Shown here piece by piece: positions 35,401-49,406 of a stretch of DNA of 64,000 nt (within the stretch, counting starts at the first letter, position 1; every line of letters starts with the position of its first letter). The translations under genes were made by a program, and so were the position numbers. The stretch covers positions 66,195,785-66,259,784 of the forward strand of contig CM072885.1 in the NCBI GenBank assembly GCA_037013685.1, read 5' to 3'. The notes under the pieces were generated by a model that worked only from the letters and a program-made list of their open reading frames with translations, had not been told where the DNA came from and did no database searches. This stretch comes from Acridotheres tristis. Lineage: Eukaryota; Chordata; Aves; Passeriformes; Sturnidae.

Positions 35401-35471
35401 ATTTGCATAGCCAATAGCTCTGGGGCTCTCGCCGCTGCGCGCTGATTGTTACCGGGCAGATTATATTTTAA
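35401..35471 (+). promoter_or_regulatory. Octamer, CCAAT box and TATA-like element array
   Basis: ATTTGCAT (35401-35408), CCAAT (35411-35415), ATTGTT (35445-35450) and TATATTTTAA (35462-35471) follow one another on the plus strand inside the CpG island. This order would fit a plus-strand start near 35495, divergent to CCND2. In human a divergent antisense RNA (CCND2-AS1) is known; the link is inferred. Confidence 0.5.
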
Positions 35472-36574
35472 GGGCGCATGATGCCCGGGCATCGAGAGCA
35501 ACCCCCGGCGGGACGGGGGAGAGGGAGCCGCCTCACCTGAGCGCACCGCCGGTCCCGGCAGCCGCACGGGCTCTGCCGGCACCGGGGGCAAAGCGGGCGA
35601 GCGGCCGTCGTTGGCGGCGAGTGGGCACCGGTGCCCCCTCCCACGCCAGCGCTCGCCCTTCTGCATCAGAGCGGATGGGAGGGGTGGGAACAGCTTTGCC
35701 GACTCTCGCCGGAGCCCGGCAGCAAGGCTGCCTCGGCAAAAGCTGGCTGGGACACGGCCCCGCAGCGAGCCCGCCCGTCGGAGCAAAGGGCTACTTGGGC
35801 AGCAAAAAGCCAGCGGGAGTGTCGCCCGCCCCCATCCTTCCGCTTCCATCCCCCTGGAGCGGGGGACAGCAGAGAGCAGCATCTCCCCACAGACTCATCT
35901 CCGCGCCCCCCTCGGCCCGTCCGCGGAGCGCGCAGCCCCCGGGCGCAGCCGACACTGCGGGGAGCTGCCGGACATCGTGTGTGGCCCCGGCAGCCGAGCC
36001 GCGGGTTACCGGGGCCGGGCCGAGCTGTGCCCGGCAAGGCTGGCGTTTGAGGGGCGGCGAGGAGGGGGCACCCCCCGGCGCACGGCGAGGGCGGCGAGCG
36101 GGACCCGCTGCGGCGCGCTGCGCAATGAAAGGCTCTTTAACTTCCACCATTCATTTCCCCTTCCTGGCCGCTCCTGCGAACAGGGAGCGTGTTGTGTCAG
36201 CGCACGTTTTCCTTCTCCAAACTTAAATTCATAAGCGCTCCCGTCTGGCTTTGTAGCCCGACAATGCAGCGATTGTGATTTATGTGGGTTTCGGGGGGGG
36301 GGAGGACAACGGGTGTCCCGATTGTCCGGCAGCGACTTTCCGAAGTGGGGTGATGTCTGGGGCACGGCGGGGAAGGGATGCCGGGCCCCCCGCGCCCCGC
36401 GATGGGGAGAGCAGCCGAGGGCACCGCGGGCGGGCCACGGTGCTGGGCGTGTGGTGAGGATGTCCCGTTAGGGAAAAAAAAAACCAAACAAAAACAACCT
36501 CCCTAAATCAATAATACATGGAAGCGTGCCAGCCCTGCACGCGGAGGTGCCGCTGATCTGCAGCAACGTCGTGG

Positions 36575-36601
36575 AAAAAAAAAAAAAAAAAAAAAAAAAA
36601 A
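36575..36601 (+). repeat. Poly(A) run of 27
   Basis: Uninterrupted A run at the edge of the CCND2 CpG island. A second A-rich stretch with C and G interruptions follows at 36890-37022. No retrotransposon is attached that I can see. Confidence 0.95.
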
Positions 36602-37344
36602 GAATTTTTAAAAAGGAAAAGAAAACAACCAAAACACTTTCTCCCGGTGCCTCGGTTGTTACGTGCTCGGTGTCCGTTTCCAGCGGGGAAACACCGTCCC
36701 TGGGAAGCGCGGCAGGCGGGCAGGGAGCCAGGGACCCGCGGCCGCGGAAGCCAGCGTGCCCGAGCTGCCCCTTCGTCTTGCCCCCGTGCCCACGGGCGCT
36801 GCCGCATGCGTTTGGAGGCAGCAGATGTTTTAACAGCCTCCGTGTAGAGATTACCGAGTGCCATATGTTAAATACCACCCTTCCTCCGGAAAAAAAAAAA
36901 AAAAGAAAAAAAGAAAAAAACCACCCAAAACAAAAACAAAACAACCAGAAAAACCAACCGACCCCTTCCTCAAGAAAAAAGAAAAAAGAGAGAAAAAAAA
37001 CAAAACAAAAAAATAATACAACAGTACAACAGCAAACCCCACCCTTTTCGCACTCGCTCCCCTTCTTTTGCTGAGCCGCCTCACCCATTTAAAAGCGTCA
37101 ATGATTAAATCAAAGATCGCGGGGATGTGCGCGCAGCCCCGGGCGGGCGCTCCCGCAGAGGGAACCGCGCTCCCGGGACAGCCGCTCCCCTTGCCAGCCC
37201 TGCAGCCCCGAGGGAAGGGGGCTGTGCTGCTCCCAACCCCACCGCAGCCGCCGGGTGGCAACACCGCCGGTATTATTTAGGTCTTGGGACACTTCTGCAG
37301 GGCACCAAGTCCGGCTCCTCATCACCAACCCGACGCGGTTATCG

Positions 37345-40300
37345 TGTAATCGATAGTATGTAATGATATTTTATTGGGCTCTGTTGGAGAGCGCTGCGAA
37401 GCTCTTGGGTTTTTAAAATAAATCCTAAATTCGTCATCACTTCTATTTATTTAATTTCTTTTCCCAGCACATCTCAGAGAGCCATCAGGAAGGTGCTCCA
37501 GGGGACAGGATGGGCTCAAGGTTTGCAGAGCAATAGACCCGGTGTGAGTGCGCCCGGCCGCCGCGGGGTTTTTGTTTGTTTAAATGGAATAAGTATTCCT
37601 TTGCAGTGCTTGAAACCTGAAGGCTGGAGTGTGAAACATGAGAATCTGAAAGTGAAACCGACTGGAAGCCAAAAAAGAAACAGATGAATGTGTTTCCACT
37701 GTCCAAGCTGAGGAAAGCCCCGAAAGCAAACATCATGAATAATAAAATGCGCAATAGATTCGAAATAAAATTATTCCAGCTTCAGTCACTGGAAGCAGTC
37801 TAGTTTGGTGGTTTGGTTGTTTGGTTTTTTTAAATTTACCTGTTTTTTAGCCGTTCAAAGGAAAATTACATACTTCCATGCTTCCATTCAACAGGTAAAA
37901 ACATAATAAAAATTATCTTTTATTTCCTCTGGTTTTTGATGAAAGACTGGGAAAGGATGTGAATAGCACAGGATCTTCTGCATATCATCCATTTATTTCC
38001 AAGGAGTATTTTAATTATACAGGTTGTTTTCAACTCTAAATAACTGTGGTGGTAGCTTTATGATTAACAGGCATATCAGACAACATAAGTACTGAGCAGG
38101 TGAAACATACCCTGTAATAGAACTATTCTTACCTTTAATGGGTGATTTTATGCAGGCTCAGTAGTTAACTAATTAACTAACAGCATTAACTAATGGATTC
38201 TGTGTCATTGGTTAATATATTTTTAATTAATTGCTCTTTCTGTTTTGTGCAAAGTTTCTTCTTTAACCTTTCTCATTCTCTAGTTTAAACTTTTTCAGAG
38301 CAGTAATTAGAAACTGTGTTTGTGCAAAGAACGCAGGACTCCAGTCAGATTTCTTTATTAGGTGAGATGGGAAAGGAGGCTAAAAAAAAAAAAAAAAAAG
38401 AAGTTACAAGGATAGTCATGTACCTGGGGTTGATGTTTTATGCTGGAAGACTCGATAAATTCATCACATTTATCCCAAAGAATTCCCAGGCTGACATTGC
38501 TGCCTTATCTGGCAGGGGTGCTGTGTCCTGTGCAGCCGCCGCGCTGCTGTCCCGGGGGGCAGGGTGATAAGGCTGCGTTCGTTTACTCGGACAAGGAACA
38601 GGGAACAGGTGCCTCCCACGCGCCAGGAAGTCAGTGGAAAGTGACGTTTTTTACCCTGGCATGAAGAATTGTACAGAAATTGTATTGGGTTTGTTTTGGT
38701 TTGGTTTTTTTTTGTTGTTGGGGGGGGTTTTTTGGTTTATTTCTTTTTTTCTTCTTTTGGCACAGATATTTGAAAGAGCAAGCGAGATTCTGATAAATTA
38801 CAGGTATGAACCACTGATATCTATTTCATTATTAATAGCATGATACAATCTGAGGGTGAGAATCCCCCTCCCTCCCATTTTTTTCCTTTTCTTCTCACTG
38901 CCTATGAATCAGCTTCCTTTTCTTCTTAAAATGGCTTTGCTGTTAACCTCTTGCATTCCTTACCTGCTGGCATGTTTTTATCAGTCCACAGTTCACGAAT
39001 GGCTTCAACATTAAATGCACAGGGTTTTTTTTCTTTTCAGGCTGTTGAGAGATATCAATAAAAGACTTTCTGAGCCCAAAACTTCAGCTGATCTCCAATT
39101 TTACAGCACCTTGCTGTGACATAGCTTCTTTCCTTCCTTCAAAAGCAATGCTCAGTCTTTGTGGTCTCTCAGGTGGTTCTGCTCTTATTAAAACAAATGT
39201 GGAGCTTCAATTCCATTTTATTTGCTTCCTGTCTACACTGAGGCAAAGATTTTACATTTCATACACATGTGTAGCATGCCCAGGTCTATACAAATAGGGA
39301 ATAGGAAAGAAAGATGTTAAGAGGAAATTGCTCCTTTTATGGGGATTTGGGAAGGGCATATCTGAGTTATCTTAATAATGCTGTGAACTGCTAAATAATC
39401 ACGGTATTTACTCCCCGGAGAGCAGCTGTATTTGAAAGGTAAGTGCAATGATTCTGTTAATCTTCAGTGAGGGAATTATCTTGACACTAGGTCCCACACT
39501 GAATAGTTTGCTGAAACATATGAGGCATATATTGTCTGCCAAAGAGTGAGATATTTTATATGGAGCTTCATCAGGGTGGGATTTTGGTTTGGAATCCACA
39601 TGAATGACTGTGGGATGGGGATAAGCTGGACCTCTCATTGTGTGCAGATGTGTAGAGCACATCCAAATTCTGAAAACAGGTGGATTTTTAAAGGGAAGAA
39701 TGGCTTGTCTTGTTAGCTCTGTGAAAGCATCAAAAATATTCCATGAAGAAATATAAGGCTCTAAACCAGTATTTTGGATGTCCCCTTTGCATTCCAGGAA
39801 CAATGAAATACTATACTCTCTAGATCTGTTGATTTTTGTCTTCTTAACATGATCAGAAACAAACAGAAAAAACTTTTATTGCCTGACAAAGAGACAAACA
39901 CATAAAACCCTCAAAACAATAGTATCACAAAATAAAATTATGTAAATAAATTCTCTCTACTGAGGTAAACTACTTTACTTGTAATTTCCTCCTCCAAAAC
40001 TGCTGAATTAAAAGCTATTCCTATGGATAAATAGTCAGGATATTTTACTACTTGTCTCTGTGTTGATTACACGTACACCTGGGAAAATTAATTGCCTTTA
40101 ATATATTAATAACCTAAAATACTACATTGCATATAATATTAATGACCACTTGAATACAGTGCTATCATTTGCTTCTTTTTTTCTTTCCTTCTCTTTTGGG
40201 AATGCAGCATTTTAATCCTATAATGGAGTGTTCCAGCACCAGTATGCTCCAAAACTGTGCATTTTATAGTGGTCAAATTGAAACATTTTGAAAGGTGTTG

Positions 40301-41179
40301 CCCCTTTTCACAGTGGCATTTACAGCCAGAGCCTTCAGTCACTGTCCCGGTGCCACACAGCTTTACTGAGAATTCAGACAGTGTGGGCAGTGAGAACACC
40401 CTGTCACCCATGAGCTCCTCATCATCCTCAGCATCCCTGACTTCTCCAAATCCTTCTGCTCAGCACTGCTGCCCGTGGTGAGGCTTTGCTGGGCATTTGA
40501 GTGAGTGATGGCAAACATAAGCTCAGGGACTGTCCCTCTGTGCAGGGGAGTGACAAACATCTTTGTTCCAAGCTCAGCCCTCATCTATTTCAGATCTCAG
40601 CTCCCAGCATTTATACACAGTCGGGTTTTGGCTGACTGAGGTGTCTCGCCAGGTATGGTCAAAGTCATGTCTGCTTTGTCTGAGTTCCATCCAAAGTCTG
40701 AGGAGGTTCTTGTTTGGTCTGGGCAAAGCTCCTGATGTGGCTGAGAAGGTCCTTTGGGCAGAGACAGGAAGGCTGGTGAAGTGATAGCTGCCCTCCTGAT
40801 GAAATAAAAAGAAATTTTCACAGGTCTCTGTGAAATCCAGTGCTGCTGCCCCTGGAGAGCACCCAAAGCTCCTCCATCACTCCACAGGGGCAGAAGAGCA
40901 GCAGCTGGGCAATGGTGAACGATTTCTCAAGGGCTGCATCTCCCCAGGGGTGTCTGAGGAAATGTCTTCCCCTCTCTGCAGCTCTTCTACCTCACCCCAG
41001 CAGCATTTGGCTTTTTACTCTCAGCTAAGAAACCTTCTTGCTCCACTGCTGTTTTCCCTGAGTTTGGAGCTGGGGTTAACAGGCAGACACAACTTCCTAT
41101 GCACGACCTTATGCTGCCTTCCAGATGTTTTACTGCATGTAAATATACACAGCTCTGAGGGAAACATTGCTCTTATAAA
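37345..41179. other. Upstream intergenic DNA, no gene seen
   Basis: Mostly AT-rich unique sequence. 38160-38240 has several TTAACTAA and TTAATTAA motifs, and 38690-38760 is T/G-rich. No CR1 copy was recognised in this 3.8 kb. Confidence 0.6.
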
Positions 41180-41465
41180 GAGTTAGGTTGAAAGTCATCT
41201 AGTCCAGTCCACTGCTCACAGCAGGGCCACCTCCCAAGCTGCACTGGGTTGCTCAGGGCCTTGTGCAGCCAAAATATCCAAGGATGGAGATCCCACAGTC
41301 TCTCTGGGTAATGCTTCAGTGCTGTACCAGCATGAGGTGGAAGAACCTCGTAAAAAACCTTTGTTAAGAAAGGTTAAGAACTTAACTTCTGTTTCTTTGT
41401 TAACAGTCCTTGTGCCTGGTCAGAGTTGGCCTGGCTGTAATTCTTGTCCATCCTCTTGAAGTCTC
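41180..41465 (-). mobile_element. Diverged CR1 fragment, minus orientation
   Basis: ttaggttgaaagtcatctag, agtccactgctcacagcagg, ccaaggatggagatcccaca, then a degraded part. Old copy. Confidence 0.8.
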
Positions 41466-44400
41466 CTGAGTATGTGAAAAGCAGAAGGAGGCAGTGGTGG
41501 GTGCTTGCTGGCCACTGGCATAACTCCATATACATAGCTCAGGGTGTAGCATGCAGGATCTGTAGTGTGGCTTTTATTGGTGAATGGAACTAAACTGCCT
41601 TAGTAACTAAAAAAATCACTAACATGTCCCACACTGCTCCCTTTCACTGAAACTTCCAGATCTCCTCCACTGTCTCCTCCCATGGTTCCATTCTTGGTCC
41701 TTCTTCATCCCTCGTGGTGCAAATCTGTACCCCAAGTAAAACTGTTGTGCTGTTGTCTCATTTTTCTATGTGCTAAAACTCTCAGCTGGGCTTTCACCTC
41801 ACCCTGACATTGCAATAACTCTTGGAGCAGGTTCTGGAGTGATGTTGGTAGCTCCTCATCCTGTCCCTCAGCTCTTCCCGAGGTACTGGCTGCTGGCTGG
41901 GAGCCCTTTTGCCTGAGTAGGTTCTCATGTCCAGACATGAACTGTTTCTTTTTTGAGTTTCAAATTTTTATTTATAAGGCTCATTGATGCCAGTCACCAT
42001 CCTCAAAAGAGAAGCTTCCCACGGGTCAGGAAAGCACCATTTCTATTTTACAAATATCTGAGGCTGTGTGCTATAGAGCAACATCTTACACGAGCTCCAT
42101 GGCACATCGTGGAGTGGCACTGCCTTTCCAGTGTCCCAGCAGTTCCTGGACAGAAACACGTACCTCATCAGAGAGAAAGGTTTGTTTTACAGATGGTTTT
42201 CACACTTGTGTTCTAGCACCAACTTCTCTTGTGCCCCTCTCTCACAAATGTTGCACTGGAAAGAAGGGAGGGGAACTGGTTTCTCTGTCTATGAATAGAT
42301 GGACTATTAGAGATTGTTGACACCTGAATGGGCTTTGTTATCTGAAGATAACAAAGGAATTGCTCCATCCTGGAGAAGGTCAGGTTATGCAGATTCTCTG
42401 GGAATTGAGAAACAAGCATTCCCTTAGAAGCAGAGCTAAGAAGCCATTTCCAAAGAAAGCTTGGAAAGGTAAAAAATCAAGAAGGGAACACATCACCGCA
42501 GAAGAGAACCCTTTTTAATGAGTCATGTACCTTTGAAGGGAAGCTATGGAAGAAAAGCTTCAATTTGATGCGGCAACACCCTGTCCAGGGGTGAAAGCAG
42601 GTGCTCCTAAGAGGATCTGGAAAGGGCTGACAAAGGAGAGTGAAGAACCAGAAGCAGGGAATTGCAGATAGGCTCTGCTGTTGCATTATTTGGCTGTATA
42701 GATTTTCTCGCACATCTCAAGTTAAGCGTGATTATTTTTACAAACATTACACAATCGCTTTGCTATGTATTTTAATAGCTATTCATCCCTGAGGTGGTAA
42801 ATTATAGAGTAGAGGGCCTGCAAGGGTAGGATGCAAACAGAAATATAAGTTGGAACTCCTGGAGAGCTGAGAAAGCCAGTATTAATCTCTGTTTCTGGCT
42901 GTGGGGTCTCAGAAAGGAGGACTCAAGGGAGGAGCTATGTCCTGAGAACACACTTAGAAAACTCCTGTTCCTGGGATCTGTTTGGTTTAAAGCAGCATAA
43001 AAACCATCTGCTATGTCCCACACACAACCCTGTTATGAATAATCAAAATGTTGTGTGGGGGGTTTTGAGAGGATTCAGCAGGTTTGGGGGACAGAAATTT
43101 GGGGGTTTTTTTGCATTTTGTTCCTTTCTCCTGTGAAAGTTTGGGACAGATTGAAATCTGCTGACTCCAGCACTTAGAAGATGGTTCAAAGTTGGCTTGG
43201 AATTTCCAAACCCTTCTGGGAATCAGAGCATATGTCCAGAAGAGCATCAGATACCCAGAGAAAGTTAGAAGTAGAGGTAATTTGGTTTATCTTCTGAGCT
43301 GAATAGTAATTATAATGTTTGCAGACAACTTTCTGATGCTTACAGTAACTGTAGCTTTTTTTCCCCCCTCACACTACAGAAACAGCATATTCTTGTCATG
43401 CAGCTGTTGCTTACTGTGTCTTCCTTCTGCTTTGGGTGGATTTTCCCATGTTCATATCTGTAGCTTTTGAGTCCTTCTGTCAGTGAACAGCTGCAGGCTG
43501 ATACTAGATAGAGCTGAATTTTTTTTCTGTGTTCACACACAAGCAGGCTTGTGAACAAAAGATTTTAAAGGAAGCTGATAAATGAACAAGGTCTTTTGGA
43601 CGATGCAATGTTGCTAACGGTGCGGACAATGGAAATCCTTGTACTTGTCCTCACTGAAAGCCAAGGAAGACATAACTCAAGCTGTTTTATCTGTGAGCCT
43701 CCAAGCTTTTCCCTACAGGCTCCAGAGAGGATATTCCCTAATGGACTCATCTTTCATGTGACAGAAAAGGAAGTGCTATCTCCCAGCCTAATGCTTGCCT
43801 TTCTATTTGCCATTTGACTTGGACGTGGTCCTCCGAGGCGAGCCCCTGGTTTTAGAGCTGCAGGAGGGATCGAACCTTTCCCAGGAGTTCCAGATGGGGC
43901 ACGTGCTAATCCCAGAGCTTCCCTGTGCCTCCAAGGGAAGCAGATACACTTCTGTGGATGGATGTCCATCTCAGCCCTGCTCTGAGGCTGGACTCTGTGC
44001 ACTTTGCCAGCTGTTCAGCTGCTGGGCCCAGCCAGGCACAGTGGCTGCCATTGTGTCCTGAGGGGATGGGAACGGGAGCGTGTGTGGGGAAGTTGAATGT
44101 ACATTTGTCCCATTCCTGCAGCTCTCTCACGTTTCCTTTGGGTTCTGCCCTAAGACCCTGGGGACAGCAGCTTTATTTGTTTGTTTTTCCTGTGTCCTTA
44201 GCTTCTTTTTCCATTCTTGAAGTAATTGTTCCACTTATATGATAAAAACCATTTGCAAATCAGCAGCGACTGACCCATTTGGCTGCCACCATTCGGTGTC
44301 CACTCTTGCACACAGTGGGACAAGGACAGAGACAGATCTTGGTGCAATGGGAAGGGGCACCACAGAGAATTCTGTAGCCAGCTCACCCCAAGCAAAGTAC

Positions 44401-47400
44401 AGGAGGGTTTTTTTGAGGAGGAAAAGGAGAGGCCATGGTGTTGGACAATGGCTTTGGCACAGAGCTGGCCACCCTTTGCCCCCTCTGTCAAGGGGCTTTG
44501 CCAGCATGGACATTTGTGTGTGGAGTGTGGGCTCAGGATGGGGGAGGCAAATACAGACAGATGGACAAGGGAGGATAGAAGGGTTATGGCCAGCTCTGCT
44601 CAGCCTCCCTGTGTCACAGCTGCTTGGGACACTGCCAGGGGTGGGCTCTGGGGTGAACATGGCGAGAGGCAGGGGAGGCACCAAACCCAGGCCAGACACT
44701 GGAACACAGAAAGAAAGCAATAAAAGAAATTTGAGAATAGCTGGAGATAAAATACAGGGTTAGGTGTATCCTTATGCTGAACTGGCTCAGCTGTGCCCAT
44801 TTGTTTTCCCACTTTGCTTCACTGTCTCTTGTCTTAGGTGCAGCACTGCAAGGTTAAAAGTTTGTGCCATTGATTTGTATTTGGGCACAGACACCTGAGG
44901 AAACACTGTCCATGTGCCAGCAAGGGGACCCAGGCTCATCTGCACTTCTCTTAGGGCAGCCCCAGTGTTAACACACCTGTGGTGAAATATGTGAAGGCTT
45001 CCATGGCATTCTTCCTGCTACAGGTGGTAGAAGAGCAGAGTGAAAGCATGACATGATTTTTAACAGCTTTAGTCAGCATAGCCTGCCCTGGGTAAATGTC
45101 AGCCTGCCCAGACACTCTGCTCTGTTGGGGCAGGCTTGTGGGCACTATGGCCTGGTGGAGAAGAGTCAGACTTGTGGAAGGTTTGTCCTGTGGTCACCTG
45201 GTAAAAATGCAATAGTCTGCATGATTTAGCTCTTGTATTAACTGCAACAAAGCCACAGTGCCAGCTTCTGCTCTGAAAAAGTTATTCCCTGTCTTCATCC
45301 CATCAATGAGTTCAGCACCTGTAACTGAGTGGGTTGAGGAAAAGAAACATGAAGGGGTAGGTGGTATTTGGGATACAACTGGTCCACTTTTGGCACTTTC
45401 CAACGAATGTGCACTTTTGCCTGTATAATCTTTGCACAGGAAGGTGCTGAGCCTCTTCACCATCCCACAAACCTTTCCATGCTGCTCTTGTCTCCCTCAG
45501 CCCCTCCAGAGACTTGGCAGTGGCGATGTCCCCAGTGCCCTGTGATTGCTGCTCAGCATGTTGGATGGTCCCCGCTCATTTCTTCCCTGGGCTCCTTGCC
45601 CTCCACTGCAGCCCCACCTGCTGCCCCTCATTGTCCTGCTGCCTGTGTGGGCAGGCACACAATGGGAGCCTGGGCTGTGGTTTCCAGCCCCATGAGGACA
45701 GAGCTCCCCAGGCATTGCGGATCAAGTGTCATCCTAAGAGTGGGGATTCATGCTGGGGACATGTTGCTTACCCTACCTTATTACAAATATGCTTCATCTG
45801 ACGCTGAGAATGGAGGAAGGAGTTCCTTAGAAGCTTTTTGTTTTCTATTCCTGTTAATTGGGGCTTAATACTGTGGTGGAAGTATGGATGGGGTGTGAGT
45901 GAAGGGAAGGAAGCATATGGGACTTCAGGCACAGAAGGAACAGGGCCAGAGAAGAAAAGTCAGAGGAACAAGAGGAAGCATTTTACGGGGGGGAGAAGGG
46001 GGAGAGAATAAAATGTGTCAGTTGTGTGAAAAGTGGAGATCTGCAGGGTAAAGCAGGGTTTAAACTGTGCCTAGGGTGCTATGCCAGCAGGAGCTAAGCT
46101 CCAGCAGTGGGGACTGATGGAAAATGACAGCTGCAGTTTAAGTCAGGGAGGCTTCAGGGCCATCTCCCATCACATTTTGACAGGCTGCAGCATGGTACTG
46201 GCCCAGAGATACTGCACCATCTCAGCTGGCACAGGGGGAATTAAGAAATCTGGCAGTAATCTGAGCAAACCCCGTAGCTGAGGTGAAGGAACACAGCATT
46301 AGAGACAACCCAACTGCTATAAAGGCTTTTAGCTAAAGATTTAAAGAAAACAACGTGTCTTGGAGGGATTGCTCACACAGTGGCTTAATATTTTGCACAG
46401 AGGAATTATTACTATCTATGAAAACTTATTAATGGGGACAGCATTTCGTAAACAATAACAACAAAAATTTTGTTCTAAAAACTGGCATGGGATTAGAAGG
46501 GATCACCCTCATCCTCTGCAAATCACAGACCACTGAGCAAAGGTACTGAGCTCAAAGGGATTCATCCACCATTTATTTCCAACAACCATCAGAGCTCAGA
46601 AGATTTTTCAGCACTCCATAAGAAAATCCTTCATGAAAAGCCTCCCATGAAAATGGGAGAACTGTGTCATGGGAAAGTGGATAGATCAAGGACTTTACTG
46701 AGATGGTCAGCTCCTCCTGACCTATCAGGGAGTTTTACTTTATTGTTGTTCCTTAAAAGTGGTTCTTCATCAACAACTTCCCAACTTTCTGGTTTGTTGG
46801 TTTTGTCTGGTTTTTTTTTGTTCTGTTATGTTTGTTGTTTTGCGGTGGTTTTTTGTTTATTTTTTCCCCCAAAGAATTGACCCAGCAGAAATATTCAGAA
46901 AAAAGTGATGAATAAAGGGTTTTCACTGCCAAGCAGAGATGGAAGGGAAGTTTCTGATGAGGTGGAAAGGGAAAGGCTGTTTGTAAGTCTCTTGGAGAGC
47001 AGTAGGAACAGGGTGCACTGAGTATCAGAATATTCTGATCAAAAAAGGACCCACAATAATCATCAAAGTCCCCCAGGGTAGCATGGGAATTGCTGGCAAG
47101 AATAAAAATGAGACTTTCTTGTACCAGGCATGCAGACAATCATATCAGTAATATCATATCAGTATTTGTTATCACAAAGATAAAAGGGTGAATACAAGGA
47201 GAGAAGGACAGATCAGACAGTTTTCACTAGAAAATAGCAATCCTTTAAAATGTTGAGTTATTTTGTAAGCTGGTTTCTGTTTCTCTGAAATCCTGTATAG
47301 GAAAACTCAGGAAAAGGCCCAGTCTCATTTTTAAAATAAAACAGTGTCACTTTTCTCCTTGAAAAAACTCTTTCAATGAGATTTTATAGTAAGTTCATGT

Positions 47401-48844
47401 GACCCATCTGTCAAAGAAAATCTGAGCAGAAACTAAATGCTCAGGACTGTTCTGAAGAATTTTACCATTGCCGATGTAATTTCCGTCTGTGGAGAAGTGT
47501 GGAATTTGCTGTCTCCTTTCTGCTTGAAGCTGAGCTGAATTTGGGCTTCCAAAATACTTTTGTGTGAGTGGAATCCACACACAGCTGCTAGATATGTTTC
47601 CTTAAGAGCCCTTGGAGCATCCATGAGTCTGAAGTAGATCAAGGGTGTTTTGTAGGGAAAAGTTGTGGAGAGATGTGGGGAATAGAAGGGCTCAGTCAAG
47701 GTGCTGAGCAATCTGGTCTCAGTTCAGCACAGCTTTTAATGGGCTTAGTTTCATTCTCAGTGACTCAGTAACAATTTACATGCCTGAAGTTAAGCACCTG
47801 CTCAGGGATTTTTCTCAATTGCACCCCTGGGATGAGGTCTGCTTTAAACTCACCACTTCAAGACCGTGTTCCTCCTCAGTTTTGCTGCTCCAGTCCAGAT
47901 CCCCACCTGATTCTTCTCCCACCCCAGAAACTCCCAAATACCTCTGCCTTTTTTTTTTTCTTTAATTCTACTTGTGTTTGTATTTATTCCCAATTTATTA
48001 TCAGCTGTAACTGTCATTCATCCACAGATCATTCATCCATTCTTGAATTGCAATTTAATAACATCGGAACTAACACTGATCATTTTCACACCTCGGGAAT
48101 GAAACAAATAAAGCCTTTCCAATATGGTTCATTGTTTTTTGTATTTTCTCTTTGTTTCTGTTCTTCCAGCCTGTTTGCTGCCCACATGTTAGTTATTTTG
48201 GTTTGTTTTTTTCTCAAGCCAATTTGGACTAATTTCTCCACTGTTGGCTTCACAGGAAACAGGATCAAATATTCTGGTAAAATCCAAGCATATTATAGTG
48301 TCTTGTATCCCCTTCACCCCCTAATTGTGTAATCCATCCTCAGATTAATCAAATTTATCTGGCAAAACCCAGCTTTCGGAACCTCTTGCTAACTATTCCT
48401 TATGGTTCACTTACCCTGGAGATATCTAAAGATGTACCACTCCCATTGTGCCACGCCATCATTGCTTCCATGCTGTATTTTGGAAAGAAGGTGGACTTGT
48501 GGTGTGTGGGGGGCACTTTGGGTTACACTGGGCTGTTGTGGGAAGAAGGAATGCTGCTGGGAAGGGTGTGTTCCATGATGCACAACCAGATAAAACTTCC
48601 CTGCCAAATGAGCAGTGACTGGGAGTGCTTTCACAGGGTGTCATCCTTAGTCCATGGTCCAAAGGGCATTTTGAAAAGAGTAGGCACCAACTCTTAAGCA
48701 GTCAGAGGAAAGCAAACAAAATCATGGATTTGTTGGACATTTGGGTGTCTCACTAATGGTCTGAAATGACCCAGCCATCAGTGTTGGGTAGGCTGACAGT
48801 GTGCTGTTTAAACTCTTACACCTAAAAACACCTTGGAAAACCCT
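41466..48844. other. Intergenic DNA, no gene or repeat recognised
   Basis: 7.4 kb of mostly unique sequence without a coding signal. 46790-46870 is T-rich and 47950-48200 contains AT-rich unique DNA. A CACGTG E-box is present near 43889. Chance frames of up to 174 codons show no family resemblance. Confidence 0.55.
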
Positions 48845-49406
48845 GGATATCTCATCCAAGGTCCCAGTGCAGCAGGTGAGGGGGGATTCTGCTCCTCTGC
48901 CCCGCTCTGCTGAGACCCCCCTGTAGGGCTGTGTCCAGCCCTGGGCCAGCAGAGGAGGACAGGGAGCTGCTGGAGCCAGGACAGGGGAGGCCACAAAGTT
49001 GATAAGGGGACTGGAGCATTTTCCCTATAGAAACAGGCCAAGAAAGTTGAGCCTGGAGAAGAGAAAGTTGTGTGGAGACCTCACAGAAACGTTCTGGTGT
49101 CTGAAGGGACCTCTTCATCAGGAGCAGCAGTGACAGGAACTTTAGCACTGATGGAGAGTAGGTTTAGATTGGATATTAGGAAGAAATTGTTCCCTGTGAG
49201 GGTGGTGAGGTCTTGGCACGGGCTGCCCAGAGAAGCTCTGGGTTCCCCATCCCTGGCAGTGTCCAAGGCCAGGCTGGATGGGGCTCTGAGCAACCTGGGA
49301 TAGTGGAAGGTGTCCCTGCCCATGATGCGGGTTGGAATTTGATGATCTTTAAGGTCCCTTCCAACTTGAGGTCCCTTCCAACTCAAGTCATTCCATAACT
49401 CTTTGG
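48845..49406 (+). mobile_element. CR1 3' end fragment
   Basis: Long copy from ggtcccagtgcagcaggtga to the tail aagtcattccataactcttt, including ggtttagattggatattagg and gtccaaggccaggctggatg. The tail phrase ggtcccttccaact is duplicated (about 49351-49383). Confidence 0.95.

Noticed and set aside
36006..36110. GGGGGCACC near 36067 as a CTCF site
   Set aside because: The 5' half of the motif is missing.
35611..36234. Overlapping 200-codon frames upstream of CCND2
   Set aside because: Same GC bias, no recognisable domain and no consistent splice structure.
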